64,000 bases of DNA, taken from contig CAVSCD010000004.1 of NCBI GenBank assembly GCA_963726335.1, forward strand, positions 62,001 through 126,000, read 5' to 3'. Under the pieces are notes generated by a model. That model did not search any database. It saw only the letters and a program-made list of their open reading frames with translations, and was not told the origin of the DNA. The stretch comes from CAVSCD01 sp963726335. GTDB taxonomy: Bacteria; Acidobacteriota; Aminicenantia; Aminicenantales; UBA8522. The position numbers were made by a program, and so were the translations under genes. Of the stretch, positions 35,884 to 44,768 are shown piece after piece. Within the stretch, counting starts at the first letter, position 1; each line of letters opens with the position of its first letter.

Positions 35884-35913
35884 TTGAACTGTCGTTATCT
35901 TTGCAGGTACGAT
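35884..35913 (+). promoter_or_regulatory. Predicted promoter of the S37 peptidase gene
   Basis: TTGAAC (35884-35889) and TACGAT (35908-35913) are 18 bases apart, about 30 bases before the chosen start at 35944. This also argues against the longer frame that begins at 35833. Confidence 0.5.
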
Positions 35914-35943
35914 AAAATCAAAGGCTGGAGAGTCGGCTTGAGA

Positions 35944-37356
35944 ATGACGGCATCGGGACCGGGATATTCTCCGCGATCTGAACCGAGACGTTTGAAGCGC
36001 CAACGGGCATGTGTATGTCTGGGATGTCTGGCCTTCCTGGCTTTCCTTCTTTCCTGTTCCGAGAAGTCCGCCGAGCCGCCCGCGACGCCGACGCCGACCG
36101 TCCTCGAAAAGCTCCGACAGATTCCGGGATTCCACGTGTCGCGGATTTCCTCTCCCATCCAAGGGTACAAGGAGACGTTTCAAATAACCTTCAGCCAGCG
36201 GATTGACCACCAGGACACAAGCCGAGGGACCTTTGAACAGAGCTTTTTTCTTTCGGACCGCGGCCAGGACCTGCCGGTTGTCTTTTATACGTCCGGATAC
36301 GGTACCCCCTCCTCGACCTATGAATGCGAGCTCGCGGCCCTCCTCAAGTGCAATCAGATCGTCATGGGGCACAGGTTCTTTACCGACAACATCCCTCAGG
36401 ACTGGAAATACCTGACCATCCGGCAGGCCGCGGACGACCAGCACGCGATTCGCGAGGCGCTGAGGGATATCTATCCGGGAAAATGGGTCAACACCGGAAT
36501 CAGCAAGGGGGGGATGGCGTCCTTGTACTACCGGCGGTTTCATCCGGACGATGTGGCGGCCACCGTGGCTTATGTGGCGCCCATCATGGATTTCCCCGAT
36601 GACTACCGATTCGCCGCTTTTTTCCAGCAGGTGGGCTCGCCCGAATGCCGTCGGAAATTGTCGGAATTCCAGCGACTGGCCCTCTCCCGACGATCGCAAC
36701 TCATGCCTTTGTTCAGGCAATACTCCCAGGGCAGGGGGTATGTCTTTGACCTCGTTCCCGAGGATGCGGCGTTCGAGTATGTCGTGCTCGAGTATCCTTT
36801 CGCTTTCTGGCAGTATGGCCAAGAGAGCAACTGCGCCAACATCCCGGACTCCGGAGCGACCGACCAGCAGATCTTGGATCATCTCATGGCGATTTCCCCG
36901 CCGGTCTTTTATGCCGACGCGGGCTTCCTTTATTATCAGCCTCTGTTTTATCAGGCTTATAATGAAATCGGGTACTGCCCGTACATCTACGATCACCTTG
37001 CGGACCTCCTCCAAGCGGTCACGGCGCCCACCTACCGCTCATTCGCTCCGGTCGGCGCGGACCTCATCTTCAAACCCGAGGTGATGCAGGATGTCATCCC
37101 CTGGCTGCAGACTCAGGGACAGCGGATCATCTATATCTACGGCGGTATCGATCCCTGGTCTGCGGCGGCGCTCGAGCCGGCGCCCGGCCTGGAAGCCCTC
37201 AAAGTCGTCCAGGCGGGCGCCAGTCACGGCGTCAAGATCCGCGACCTGGACCAGAGAGGCCTTGTCATTCAAGCCCTGGAGAGATGGCTGGGAGTCAAGA
37301 TCGACGCTGCCGCACTGAAAACCTGGCAGGCGCCACCGGAAAGGGACAGATTATGA
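35944..37356 (+). CDS. S37-type (PS-10) tripeptidyl aminopeptidase-like lipoprotein
   Basis: The 470-residue protein has a long basic n-region, a hydrophobic helix and a lipobox FLAFLLSC, so it is probably a lipoprotein. The body resembles Streptomyces S37 tripeptidyl aminopeptidases: QRIDHQDTSRGTFEQSFFL, VVFYTSGYGTPS, MGHRFFTDNIPQDWKYL, the nucleophile motif TGISKGGMASLYYRRF, VAYVAPIMDFPDD, and a C-terminal IIYIYGGIDPWSA (Asp) with AGASHGVKI (His), completing a Ser-Asp-His triad. It would trim tripeptides from extracellular peptides. Start MTASGPGYSPRSE is chosen because the promoter lies just upstream. Confidence 0.85.
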   Translation: MTASGPGYSPRSEPRRLKRQRACVCLGCLAFLAFLLSCSEKSAEPPATPTPTVLEKLRQIPGFHVSRISSPIQGYKETFQITFSQRIDHQDTSRGTFEQSFFLSDRGQDLPVVFYTSGYGTPSSTYECELAALLKCNQIVMGHRFFTDNIPQDWKYLTIRQAADDQHAIREALRDIYPGKWVNTGISKGGMASLYYRRFHPDDVAATVAYVAPIMDFPDDYRFAAFFQQVGSPECRRKLSEFQRLALSRRSQLMPLFRQYSQGRGYVFDLVPEDAAFEYVVLEYPFAFWQYGQESNCANIPDSGATDQQILDHLMAISPPVFYADAGFLYYQPLFYQAYNEIGYCPYIYDHLADLLQAVTAPTYRSFAPVGADLIFKPEVMQDVIPWLQTQGQRIIYIYGGIDPWSAAALEPAPGLEALKVVQAGASHGVKIRDLDQRGLVIQALERWLGVKIDAAALKTWQAPPERDRL

Positions 37357-37380
37357 TCTGAATCGGGGCCGCGGACCGGA

Positions 37381-38415
37381 TCAAGACCGCGGGTTCAGCG
37401 CCGCGGCTTCGAGGCGGCGCTGGAGCACGGTGATCATGTCCTCGGTCATTCGGGCGAGGTCGAAGTCCGGCCGCCAGCCCCATTCCTCGCGGGCGGCGGA
37501 ATCGTCGATCGATTCCGGCCAGGAGTCGGCGATGGCTTGGCGGTAATCGGGCGTGTACGTCACCGCGAAGTCCGGGATGTATTTTCTGATCTCGGAGGCC
37601 AGCTCGCCCGCGCTGAAGCTCATGGCCGTCACGTTGAAATCGGCGTGGTGTCTGAGACGGCCGAAATCGGCCTCCATCAAGTCCATGGTGGCCTTGAGGC
37701 AGTCCGGCATGTACATCATGGGCAGGCGCGTCTCTTCGCGGAGGAAACAGGCGAACCGCCCGTTCCTGACGGCTTCGAAAAAGATGGCGACGGCGTAGTC
37801 GGTCGTCCCGCCCCCGGGGAGCGTTTCGTGACTGATGATCCCGGGATACCGGCAGCCGCGGACGTCGAGGCCGAAGCGCCGGACGTAATAATCGCAGAGG
37901 AGCTCGCCGGCGACCTTGGTGAGCCCGTACATCGTCCTGGGCTTGAGGACGGTGTCGTTGGGGGTGTTCAGGCGCGGCGTCTCCGGCCCGAAGACGGCGA
38001 TCGAGCTCGGGCAGAAGACCCGGGCCAGGCCGTTTTCCCGGGCGGCCTCGAGGACCCTGAAGGTCCCGTTCAGGTTGACGTCCCAGGCCAGCTGGGGCTT
38101 ATTCTCGCCCACGGCCGAGAGGATCGCCGCCATGTGGTAGATCGTATCGACCGACCGTCTCTTGATGACCCCGGTGACGGCATCGGGGGCGAGGACATCC
38201 AGGACCTCGAAGGGGCCGGAATCGCCGAGCCCGGCGGCGGCCGCGGGCCTGATATCGGACGCGACCACGTTGTCCGGCCCGTATTTCGCCCGGAGCGCTG
38301 TGGTCAGCTCCGATCCGATCTGTCCCGCCGCGCCCGTGACCAAAATCCTGCGTGTTGGTTTCGGCACCTTGCTGATGACCTCTCGGCTCGACTCCTGTCG
38401 CGTTGAAGCTGGCAT
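37381..38415 (-). CDS. tdh: L-threonine 3-dehydrogenase, SDR (epimerase-like) type
   Basis: The 344-residue protein has an extended-SDR Rossmann motif RRILVTGAAGQIGSELT at ~22-38, and the catalytic YGLTK with an upstream SSIAVFGP serine. The stretch PGGGTTDYAVAIFFEAVRNG and REETRLPMMYMPDCLKATMD is the hallmark of the UDP-galactose-epimerase-like threonine dehydrogenases. It would oxidise L-Thr with NAD+ to 2-amino-3-oxobutyrate. The gene is divergent from ydfG and 7 kb from kbl, rather than in the usual tdh-kbl operon. Confidence 0.92.
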   Translation of the reverse strand: MPASTRQESSREVISKVPKPTRRILVTGAAGQIGSELTTALRAKYGPDNVVASDIRPAAAAGLGDSGPFEVLDVLAPDAVTGVIKRRSVDTIYHMAAILSAVGENKPQLAWDVNLNGTFRVLEAARENGLARVFCPSSIAVFGPETPRLNTPNDTVLKPRTMYGLTKVAGELLCDYYVRRFGLDVRGCRYPGIISHETLPGGGTTDYAVAIFFEAVRNGRFACFLREETRLPMMYMPDCLKATMDLMEADFGRLRHHADFNVTAMSFSAGELASEIRKYIPDFAVTYTPDYRQAIADSWPESIDDSAAREEWGWRPDFDLARMTEDMITVLQRRLEAAALNPRS

Positions 38416-38459
38416 GATATCAAAACTCGCGGCCCAATATCAAACCCGGGGCCGCTCAT

Positions 38460-38488
38460 TTGACACGCCGGGGGGGCTCGATTATGCT
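38460..38488 (+). promoter_or_regulatory. Promoter of ydfG
   Basis: Consensus TTGACA (38460-38465) and TATGCT (38483-38488) with ideal 17-base spacing lie in the 103-base divergent gap between tdh and ydfG. A second TTGCAT sits downstream of the -10 box. Confidence 0.65.
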
Positions 38489-38518
38489 TTTTTGCATTCC
38501 AAAATAAGGAGTTGCCCG

Positions 38519-39292
38519 ATGTATTCCCTGAAAGATAAGATCGTTTTTATTACCGGCGCGAGCTCGGGGATCGGCCGTTCCTGCGCCGCGGCCTTCGCGT
38601 CCCTCGGCGCGAAGCTGCTTCTCGCGGCGCGCCGGCGGGAGCGGCTGGATGAGCTGGCGGCCGAACTCAGGGATAAGTATCCCGTCGAGGCTTACGTTTT
38701 CGAGCTCGACGTTCGGGATCAGCCGGCGGTCGAGAGGGCCGTGGCGGAGCTACCGGCCGAGTGGTCGGCGATCCAGGTGCTCGTCAATAACGCGGGCCTG
38801 AGCCGCGGGCTGGATAAGCTCCATGAGGGCAATCTCTTGGACTGGGAAGAGATGATCGACACCAACGTCAAGGGGCTGATCTATGTCAGCCGGGCGGTCA
38901 TCCCCGGCATGGTGAAGCGGAACGGCGGTCACGTCATCAACATCGGCTCGATCGCCGGCCACGAGGTCTATGTCGGCGGCAATGTCTATTGCGCCACCAA
39001 GTTCGCCGTCAACGCGCTGTCCAAGGGCATGCGGCTCGACCTCAACGGGACGCCCCTCCGCGTCAGCGAGGTCGCTCCCGGCCTGGTCGAGACGGAGTTC
39101 AGCATCGTCAGGTATCGCGGGGACAAGGACAAGGCGGGGAAAGCCTACCAGGGCATGACGCCGCTCACGGGCGACGATATCGCCGACGCCGTCGTTTACT
39201 GCGCCACCCGCCCTCCGCACGTCAACATCAGCGAGATGATCGTCATGCCGACCGCCCAGGCCGCCACCTGGCTTGTTCACCGCAAGCCCTGA
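38519..39292 (+). CDS. ydfG: NADP-dependent 3-hydroxy acid / L-allo-threonine dehydrogenase (YdfG-like SDR)
   Basis: The 257-residue classical SDR has the cofactor motif FITGASSGIGRSCAAA, NNAGLSRGL, the catalytic Ser in INIGSIAG and Tyr/Lys in YCATKFAVN. Beyond the fold it tracks E. coli YdfG closely: LPAEWSAIQVLVNNAG, DWEEMIDTNVKGL, EVAPGLVETEFSIVRYRGDK and the C-terminal THVN-like PPHVNISEMIVMPTAQA. YdfG oxidises L-allo-threonine, L-serine and 3-hydroxypropionate. With allo-threonine the product is 2-amino-3-oxobutyrate, the same as from Tdh. AAGGAG precedes the ATG. Confidence 0.88.
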   Translation: MYSLKDKIVFITGASSGIGRSCAAAFASLGAKLLLAARRRERLDELAAELRDKYPVEAYVFELDVRDQPAVERAVAELPAEWSAIQVLVNNAGLSRGLDKLHEGNLLDWEEMIDTNVKGLIYVSRAVIPGMVKRNGGHVINIGSIAGHEVYVGGNVYCATKFAVNALSKGMRLDLNGTPLRVSEVAPGLVETEFSIVRYRGDKDKAGKAYQGMTPLTGDDIADAVVYCATRPPHVNISEMIVMPTAQAATWLVHRKP

Positions 39293-39306
39293 AGAGCGGA
39301 AAGAAC

Positions 39307-39330
39307 GGGTCCTGTCACGGCCCGTCCGCC
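39307..39330 (-). repeat. Fragment of the MITE-like element family
   Basis: GGGTCCTGTCACGGC (39307-39321) reproduces the element hallmark exactly. Only this core is left, squeezed into the 40-base gap between ydfG and the convergent membrane-protein gene. Confidence 0.5.
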
Positions 39331-39332
39331 CT

Positions 39333-40202
39333 TCACGGGTTCGATGATTCCAGGAAATTCTTCTGGGCGGCCAGGAAGGCGATCCGGAGCCAGGCCCGGC
39401 TGGCGATAAAGGCCTGCGTGATCAGGAACGCCAGGATGACGGCGGCGGCGGTTGTCTCCGAAAACGCGAAGTGGAGAGCGAAATACCCGCCGATCGCCGC
39501 CCAGCCTGTCAGGCCCAGAAGGTAGTAGAGAATAACGGTTTTGAGCGGCCTGGAGAAGACAAAACGCGTCGCCCCGACGAGCGAGCGGAACACCTCGCGG
39601 GAGTCGGTGAGGGCGATCTTGATCCGGGCGTAGTCGAGGATCATCTCCGCGAAAAAGGCCAGGAACAGGAAAAGCGCGATCCTGGCGATGTTCGCGGCCA
39701 TCATCAGCTGCTCGTTGATGGAATCCTTGGTCGCCAGTCTCAAGACGGCGTTCGCCGCCATGAAAATGATGAACGCGGGCACCCAGAGCCCGAGCGAATA
39801 AATGACCAGCCTGAAATACCGGCCGTAGAAGCGTCCGCCCCCGCCGAAGAAAACCGGAGCCAAGTGCTGGCCCCGGGACTCCGGCGCCAGGGCGTTCAGG
39901 ATCCCGCCGAAGACGAAGATGTGGGCCAGGACGTGAAGAACGACGAGCACGAGGACCGCCGTGACCACCTGTCCGACGACGACGCCGGACGACGTCAGGA
40001 ATTCGAAAATGACGTCCATATCGATCTTCTGAAGCAGACCGTCCGCCGCCAGGCTGTTTCCCAAGACCCCATTGAAGGCGCTCCGGAATATGAAAAAGGC
40101 CGGCAGGGCAAAAACGACGTTCATGAGCCAGAGCAGGGCGACGAGCTTCGGCCGGCGCGTCGCGGCGGCGAGGCCGTGGATATAGCTTTTGATGACGCTC
40201 AT
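39333..40202 (-). CDS. Integral membrane protein of unknown function
   Basis: The 289-residue protein has about six hydrophobic helices (for example LVALLWLMNVVFALPAFFIF, VVTAVLVLVVLHVLAHIFVF, LVIYSLGLWVPAFIIFMAAN, ALFLFLAFFAEMILDYARIK). The central IKIALTDSREVFRSLVGATR loop is reminiscent of DUF4013-like or YIP-type multi-pass proteins, but I do not recognise a named family. It lies 11 bases downstream of the M1 peptidase gene and is probably co-transcribed. Confidence 0.7.
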   Translation of the reverse strand: MSVIKSYIHGLAAATRRPKLVALLWLMNVVFALPAFFIFRSAFNGVLGNSLAADGLLQKIDMDVIFEFLTSSGVVVGQVVTAVLVLVVLHVLAHIFVFGGILNALAPESRGQHLAPVFFGGGGRFYGRYFRLVIYSLGLWVPAFIIFMAANAVLRLATKDSINEQLMMAANIARIALFLFLAFFAEMILDYARIKIALTDSREVFRSLVGATRFVFSRPLKTVILYYLLGLTGWAAIGGYFALHFAFSETTAAAVILAFLITQAFIASRAWLRIAFLAAQKNFLESSNP

Positions 40203-40213
40203 GTTCGTCTCCC

Positions 40214-42166
40214 TCAGATCGCCGCGAAGGTCAGGACGGCCTGGAGCCAGGACATGAAACCCAGCGCCGTCTTGAGGAGACCGGCCTTTTCGGGCTTCAG
40301 GGTCCTCGAGTTATTGGCCGCATTGACGTCGAGGAGCATCTTGCGGTCGGGGTCGATGACCGCCGACAGCACCTTCGTCTGTTTAAGGTAGACGAAGCGC
40401 TGCCAGCGGTCGCGGCCGTCCCATGTCTCCCGGACGGTGTCGCCGTTCTCGAAAGTGACCAGAATCTCCTGGGGAATGATCCATTCGCCGCGCCGCACCG
40501 CGACCACCTCGTTACGGTAATCTTTCGCCGCCGGGCCGGCTTTCCGGTCCTTTTTTATCGCGTCCGCTCGAGGGATGAGCTGGTCACCGACGATGCCTTT
40601 CGGTTCCATGATCTCACGGGCCCGGAGTTCGCTGATCGCGTAATCGAGCTTGTCGGGAGTGTACAGGACCTGGTCGAAGAACCAGCCGAGGTCCCGGCCG
40701 CTCACCTCTTCGGCGACGGCGACGAAATCGGGCGTCGTCGGGTGGCGGAACTTCCAACGTTCGTAATAGGCGCGCATGACCCGGCCCATGACGTCCTCAC
40801 CGAGCATCCTTTCGAGGGTCAGGAGCATCATCCCCGCCTTTTGGTAGACGTTCGTCCCGTAGCTTCCGCCGCTGACGTACTCCCAGGACTTCTTGACGAT
40901 CGGGTCGAACCGTCCCGAGGCCACGACACTCGTTCTGGCGAGCGTCACGTCGCCGATCTTCAGCCCGCCGATGTCGACCATCGAGCTGTCCTCGCCGTAG
41001 TATTGCGCCATGGCCTTGATCTCGGAATAGGTGTTGATGCCCTCGTCCAGCCAGGCCTCTTCGAACTCGTTCGAGCCGACGATCCCATACCAGTAGCCGT
41101 GCCCGAACTCGTGGATCGTGACCATTTCGGGCAGGCGGAAGCCCTTCGGCAGCCAGCTCAAGGACATGGTGGTGAAGAGGGTGGGATACTCCATGCCCCC
41201 GGCCCCGTTTCCGCCGGGCGCCGGGTCGACGAGCGTGACGGTCTCATAGGGATAAGCGCCGTAGTTCCGGCTGTAGAACTCGAGGCCCTGGCGGAGCGCC
41301 CTGGCGTGACGGTCCTTGAGCCCGAGGTGGGCTTTGTGGATGAGCAGGATCATCTCGGTCTCCACCCTGGGCTCATCCAGAACATATTTTTCACGGAACT
41401 CCCGGAAATCCGGGCAGGCCGTCCAGGCAAAATCATGGACATCCGCCTGCTCGTGGACATAGGTCTTGGTGCCGTCGCCGTTGGGGCGATCTTCGAGGCG
41501 CTTTCCCGTGGCCCCGACGACATACTTCTCGGGCACCGTGAGCTCGGCCTTGAACTCGCCGAAATCGGCGAAGAATTCCGAAGAGGCGTGATACTGATGG
41601 CAGTTCCAGCCCGCGTCCTGGAGCACGCCGATCTTCGGGAACCACTGGGCGACCATGAAAAATTCGCCCGAAAACCCGCTCCGGCGCGTGACCTTGGGCA
41701 GCTTGGAGGTGAATTCGATACGCAGGGCGATCCGCTCTCCCGGGTTGACGGGGGCGGGAAGGTCGACCTTCATGACCGTCTGGTCATCCAGGTTCCCGTC
41801 ATCGGGCTGGATGAAGGTCATGGAGGGCGTGAGGTCGGGTCCGTCGACGACCTCGATGCGGTGAACCGTCACGCAGCCCCAGTCTTCATCTTTCCCGTGC
41901 ATCTTACGGTAGGCCGCGCCGCTTTCTCTCATCATCGTCGTCCGGTTGTTCTTGAAAGCGTTCAGGTAGAGGTGGAATTGGAGGTCGGAGACGGGCGCCG
42001 CCGTGGCGTTGAGCCAGGTCAGGTCCTCCGTGCCCGCCACGGTCTTTTTGGCCGGGTCGAGCCGGACTTGGAACTTGTAGCTCACCACGGGATCCGTGAG
42101 CGAAGCGCTGAGGGCCGCTCCCGCCGTGAGCGCGGCCAGGCAGGCGAGGGCGAGGATCTTTTTCAT
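40214..42166 (-). CDS. Secreted M1-family zinc metallopeptidase
   Basis: The 650-residue exported aminopeptidase-like protein has a signal peptide (MKKILALACLAALTAGAALS). The exopeptidase signature GNGAGGMEYPTL is followed by the zinc motif HEFGHGYWYGIVGSNEFEEA, with HExxH and a downstream Glu in WLDEGINTYSE. The N-terminal domain is a beta-sandwich (VSYKFQVRLDPAKKTVAGTE). Two close ATGs exist (42178 and 42166), and the second gives the better signal peptide. It would trim peptides in the periplasm, complementing the S37 enzyme. Confidence 0.9.
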   Translation of the reverse strand: MKKILALACLAALTAGAALSASLTDPVVSYKFQVRLDPAKKTVAGTEDLTWLNATAAPVSDLQFHLYLNAFKNNRTTMMRESGAAYRKMHGKDEDWGCVTVHRIEVVDGPDLTPSMTFIQPDDGNLDDQTVMKVDLPAPVNPGERIALRIEFTSKLPKVTRRSGFSGEFFMVAQWFPKIGVLQDAGWNCHQYHASSEFFADFGEFKAELTVPEKYVVGATGKRLEDRPNGDGTKTYVHEQADVHDFAWTACPDFREFREKYVLDEPRVETEMILLIHKAHLGLKDRHARALRQGLEFYSRNYGAYPYETVTLVDPAPGGNGAGGMEYPTLFTTMSLSWLPKGFRLPEMVTIHEFGHGYWYGIVGSNEFEEAWLDEGINTYSEIKAMAQYYGEDSSMVDIGGLKIGDVTLARTSVVASGRFDPIVKKSWEYVSGGSYGTNVYQKAGMMLLTLERMLGEDVMGRVMRAYYERWKFRHPTTPDFVAVAEEVSGRDLGWFFDQVLYTPDKLDYAISELRAREIMEPKGIVGDQLIPRADAIKKDRKAGPAAKDYRNEVVAVRRGEWIIPQEILVTFENGDTVRETWDGRDRWQRFVYLKQTKVLSAVIDPDRKMLLDVNAANNSRTLKPEKAGLLKTALGFMSWLQAVLTFAAI

Positions 42167-42375
42167 ATGTTTCCCCATGTCCGGATTAAATGTCATCGAT
42201 CGGCAACAAGATATATCCCAAAGGCGCCGGGGGCGTCAACGGGAGGCGGCTGGAAACACCGGCCGGGTCCGGAACCGTATCCGCGGACAGCCGCCAAAAG
42301 GCCCCTGCTTTGGAATACGAGAATCGTGAGTCATGAGTTCCCGGGCAATTAAAGGATTGTTCCGCCCGGAGAGGG

Positions 42376-42569
42376 TAGCCTCTCGTTTTGTGTGACCCAG
42401 GAAGCATGGCGGGGTGGCATGGCGCCAGTCCCTGCGCGCCCGGAGCGACGGGGACCCTCTCCCCTGGGAGGGCGCGAGTAGTCGTTGACGGGTGAGGCGC
42501 GAGGACGCACAGGGACGCGCCATGACAGGACCCCTTTGAGGACCCGCCATCACACGAAATGAGAGGCTT
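42376..42569. repeat. MITE-like intergenic element, copy 4 (194 bp, best-preserved ends)
   Basis: The left end AGCCTCTCGTTTTGTGTGAC (from 42377) and the right end TCACACGAAATGAGAGGCT (42550-42568) are inverted copies with few mismatches. Inside are GGGGTGGCATGGCGCC, the 24-base block shared exactly with copy 1 (42430-42453), CGTTGACGGGTGAGG and ATGACAGGACCC (42522-42533). It takes up much of the 490-base gap between the M1 peptidase gene and acpS. The remaining bases (42167-42375) show no gene. Confidence 0.72.
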
Positions 42570-42586
42570 GCCCGGATAGCGTAATT

Positions 42587-42616
42587 TTGACTTTTATAGG
42601 GCTTTTTGCCGATAAT
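42587..42616 (+). promoter_or_regulatory. Promoter of the acpS-acsA-acp-kbl unit
   Basis: TTGACT (42587-42592) and GATAAT (42611-42616) are 18 bases apart, 17 bases beyond the repeat element. Transcription would begin near 42623. This excludes the upstream TTG at 42606 as a start and supports TTG 42657 for acpS. Confidence 0.6.
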
Positions 42617-42656
42617 AGATTTCTATTCTAAAGTCACCCTGAAGAGGTCAGACGCG

Positions 42657-43034
42657 TTGATTTTCGGGATCGGCACGGATATCATCGAGATCGCCCGGGT
42701 TGAGGACAAGCTCAGCCGGACCCGGGGCCTGAGGGAAAGGGTTTTCACGGCGGGGGAGATCGAATACAGCCAAGCCAAAGCGAAGAGCGGGCAGCATTTC
42801 GCCGCCCGGTTTGCCGCCAAGGAGGCGTTCCTCAAAGCCATGGGAACGGGCTGGCGCAGCGGCTACCGCTTCAGCGATGTCGAGATCGTCAACGATCAAC
42901 TGGGCAAACCCGAGGTCCTGGTGCACGGCAAAGTCAGGGAATTCTGCGAGGCCAACGGCATCCGCCGCTGGCATGTGACGCTGTCTCACAGCAGGGAATT
43001 GGCCAAGGCCGTAGTCGTCCTGGAAAAGGACTGA
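42657..43034 (+). CDS. acpS: Holo-[acyl-carrier-protein] synthase
   Basis: The 125-residue enzyme transfers 4'-phosphopantetheine from CoA to a serine of carrier proteins. The metal-binding Asp8 (FGIGTDIIEIARVE) and Glu56 (ARFAAKEAFLKA) are in place, and the C-terminus has HVTLSHSRELAKAVVVLE. The start is TTG, with GAAGAGG upstream. It heads a unit whose third gene encodes an acyl carrier protein, an obvious candidate substrate. It may also be the cell's general AcpS. Confidence 0.93.
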   Translation: MIFGIGTDIIEIARVEDKLSRTRGLRERVFTAGEIEYSQAKAKSGQHFAARFAAKEAFLKAMGTGWRSGYRFSDVEIVNDQLGKPEVLVHGKVREFCEANGIRRWHVTLSHSRELAKAVVVLEKD

Positions 43035-43050
43035 AATCGAGAGGCTTCTC

Positions 43051-44754
43051 ATGTCGAACATCGGCTCCTACGACGAGCGCATCAAGGATTTTTCCTGGTC
43101 GATCTCCGAGCGCGAGCTGGAGTACACGCCCGGCGGCGGCCTCAACATCGGCTGGTACGCCACGGACAGGATCTGCCGGATGGGCAAGGGGGCGAAAACC
43201 GCCCTCGTCCACGAGGGGTTCACCGGCGTGAAAAGAACTTACACCTATAACGACATCCGGCTGGCCACGAATGCCATCGGCTCCTTCCTGAGGGGGCTGG
43301 GCATCCGGGACGGCGACAGGGTCTGTCTCTTCATGGACAAGATCCCCGAGCTCTACCTGGGGTTCCTCGGCATCCTCAAGATCGGGGCCATCGCCCAGCC
43401 GCTGTTCTCGGCGTTCGGGGACGAGTCGCTCTTCATCCGGCTGAGCAACGCCGGGACGTCGGCGGTCGTCACCCAGAAAAAGCACGTCGCCAAGGTCCGG
43501 AAGATCCTCGACCGGCTCCCTCATCTCAAGCACATCATCGTCGTCGACCATGACGGCAAGGCCCCGCTCAAGGAGCGCGAGGTGGCCTTTTCGCTCGACG
43601 CCGCCCCGGCGGTCGAAAACTTCGCCGTCTTCCCGACCAAGGCCGAATCGCCGTCGGTCCTCCACTACACATCGGGAACGACCGGGCAGCCCAAGGGCGT
43701 ACAGCACGTCCACTATTCCTTGATCGCGCAGTACCTGACGGCGAAGTGGGTGCTCGACCTCCGGGACGACGACATCTACTGGTGCACCGCGGACCCGGGA
43801 TGGGTCACGGGCACTTCCTACGGCATCATCGCGCCCTTCTGCCTGGGAGTCACCCAGTGCGTCCTGGACGCCGGGTTCTCGGCCGAAGCCTGGTACCGCT
43901 TCATCGAGAGGCAGCGGGTCACGATGTGGTATTCGGCGCCCACGGCCATCCGCTCGCTGATGAAGGCCGGGGACGAGCTCGTCAAGAAGTGCGACATGTC
44001 TTCGCTCCGGCATCTCGCCTCGGTGGGCGAGCCGCTGAACTCCGAGGCGGTCCTCTGGTCCCAGCGGGTCTTCGGCCGGCCCTTCCTGGACACCTACTGG
44101 CAGACGGAGACCGGCTGCATCGTCATCAGCAACTACCCGGGCATGGAAGTGCGGCCCGGCTCGATGGGCAAGCCATTCCCCGGGATCACCGCCACGATCC
44201 TCAACCCGGCGAATCATGAGCCGCAACCCGCTTACGGGAAGATCGGCCTCGTCGCCCTGCGGCCGGGTTGGCCGTCCATGATGCGGACCTACTGGAATAA
44301 CGAGGAGGCGTTCAAAAGCAAGCACCGGAACGGCTGGTACCTGACGGGCGACCGCGCCCGCACCGACAAGGACGGCTATTTCTGGTTCGTCGGCCGGGAC
44401 GACGACGTCATCAACACCGCCGGCCACCTGGTCAGCCCGTTCGAGGTCGAATCGGCCCTGCTCGAGCACCCGGCGGTCGCCGAATCGGCCGTCGTCTCCA
44501 AGCCCGACCCCCTGAACCTCGAGGTCGTCAAGGCCTTCGTGACCCTGAAGCCCGGGTTCACACCGGGCGACGACCTCGATCTCGAGATCATGAATTTCAT
44601 CCGCAAGAAACTTTCGCCCCTGGCCATGCCCCAGGAAATCGAATACGTCGACTCACTGCCCAAGACGCGAAGCGGCAAGATCATGCGCCGCATACTCCAT
44701 GCCAAGGAGTGGGGAGAGGACGCCGGGGACACCTCGACACTGGAAAACGACTGA
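43051..44754 (+). CDS. acsA: AMP-forming acyl-CoA synthetase, AcsA (acetyl-CoA synthetase) type
   Basis: The 567-residue ANL-superfamily enzyme has the P-loop-like YTSGTTGQPKGVQH, the AcsA-typical CTADPGWVTGTSYGIIAPF, SAPTAIRSLMKAG, DTYWQTETG, YLTGDRARTDKDGYFWFVGR and C-terminal PKTRSGKIMRRILHA, with the Lys whose acetylation switches Acs enzymes off. The length and the AGDTSTLEND ending match Bacillus-type AcsA, suggesting acetate or another short acid as substrate. It lies 16 bases after acpS and 14 before acp, so activated acyl groups may be destined for the carrier protein. Medium-chain acids cannot be excluded. Confidence 0.88.
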   Translation: MSNIGSYDERIKDFSWSISERELEYTPGGGLNIGWYATDRICRMGKGAKTALVHEGFTGVKRTYTYNDIRLATNAIGSFLRGLGIRDGDRVCLFMDKIPELYLGFLGILKIGAIAQPLFSAFGDESLFIRLSNAGTSAVVTQKKHVAKVRKILDRLPHLKHIIVVDHDGKAPLKEREVAFSLDAAPAVENFAVFPTKAESPSVLHYTSGTTGQPKGVQHVHYSLIAQYLTAKWVLDLRDDDIYWCTADPGWVTGTSYGIIAPFCLGVTQCVLDAGFSAEAWYRFIERQRVTMWYSAPTAIRSLMKAGDELVKKCDMSSLRHLASVGEPLNSEAVLWSQRVFGRPFLDTYWQTETGCIVISNYPGMEVRPGSMGKPFPGITATILNPANHEPQPAYGKIGLVALRPGWPSMMRTYWNNEEAFKSKHRNGWYLTGDRARTDKDGYFWFVGRDDDVINTAGHLVSPFEVESALLEHPAVAESAVVSKPDPLNLEVVKAFVTLKPGFTPGDDLDLEIMNFIRKKLSPLAMPQEIEYVDSLPKTRSGKIMRRILHAKEWGEDAGDTSTLEND

Positions 44755-44768
44755 TAGGAGAAGATGAA

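Noticed and set aside
42376..42569. Target-site duplications flanking the best repeat copy
   Set aside because: Immediate flanks (GAGGGT and GCCCGG) do not match, so no duplication can be claimed from this window.
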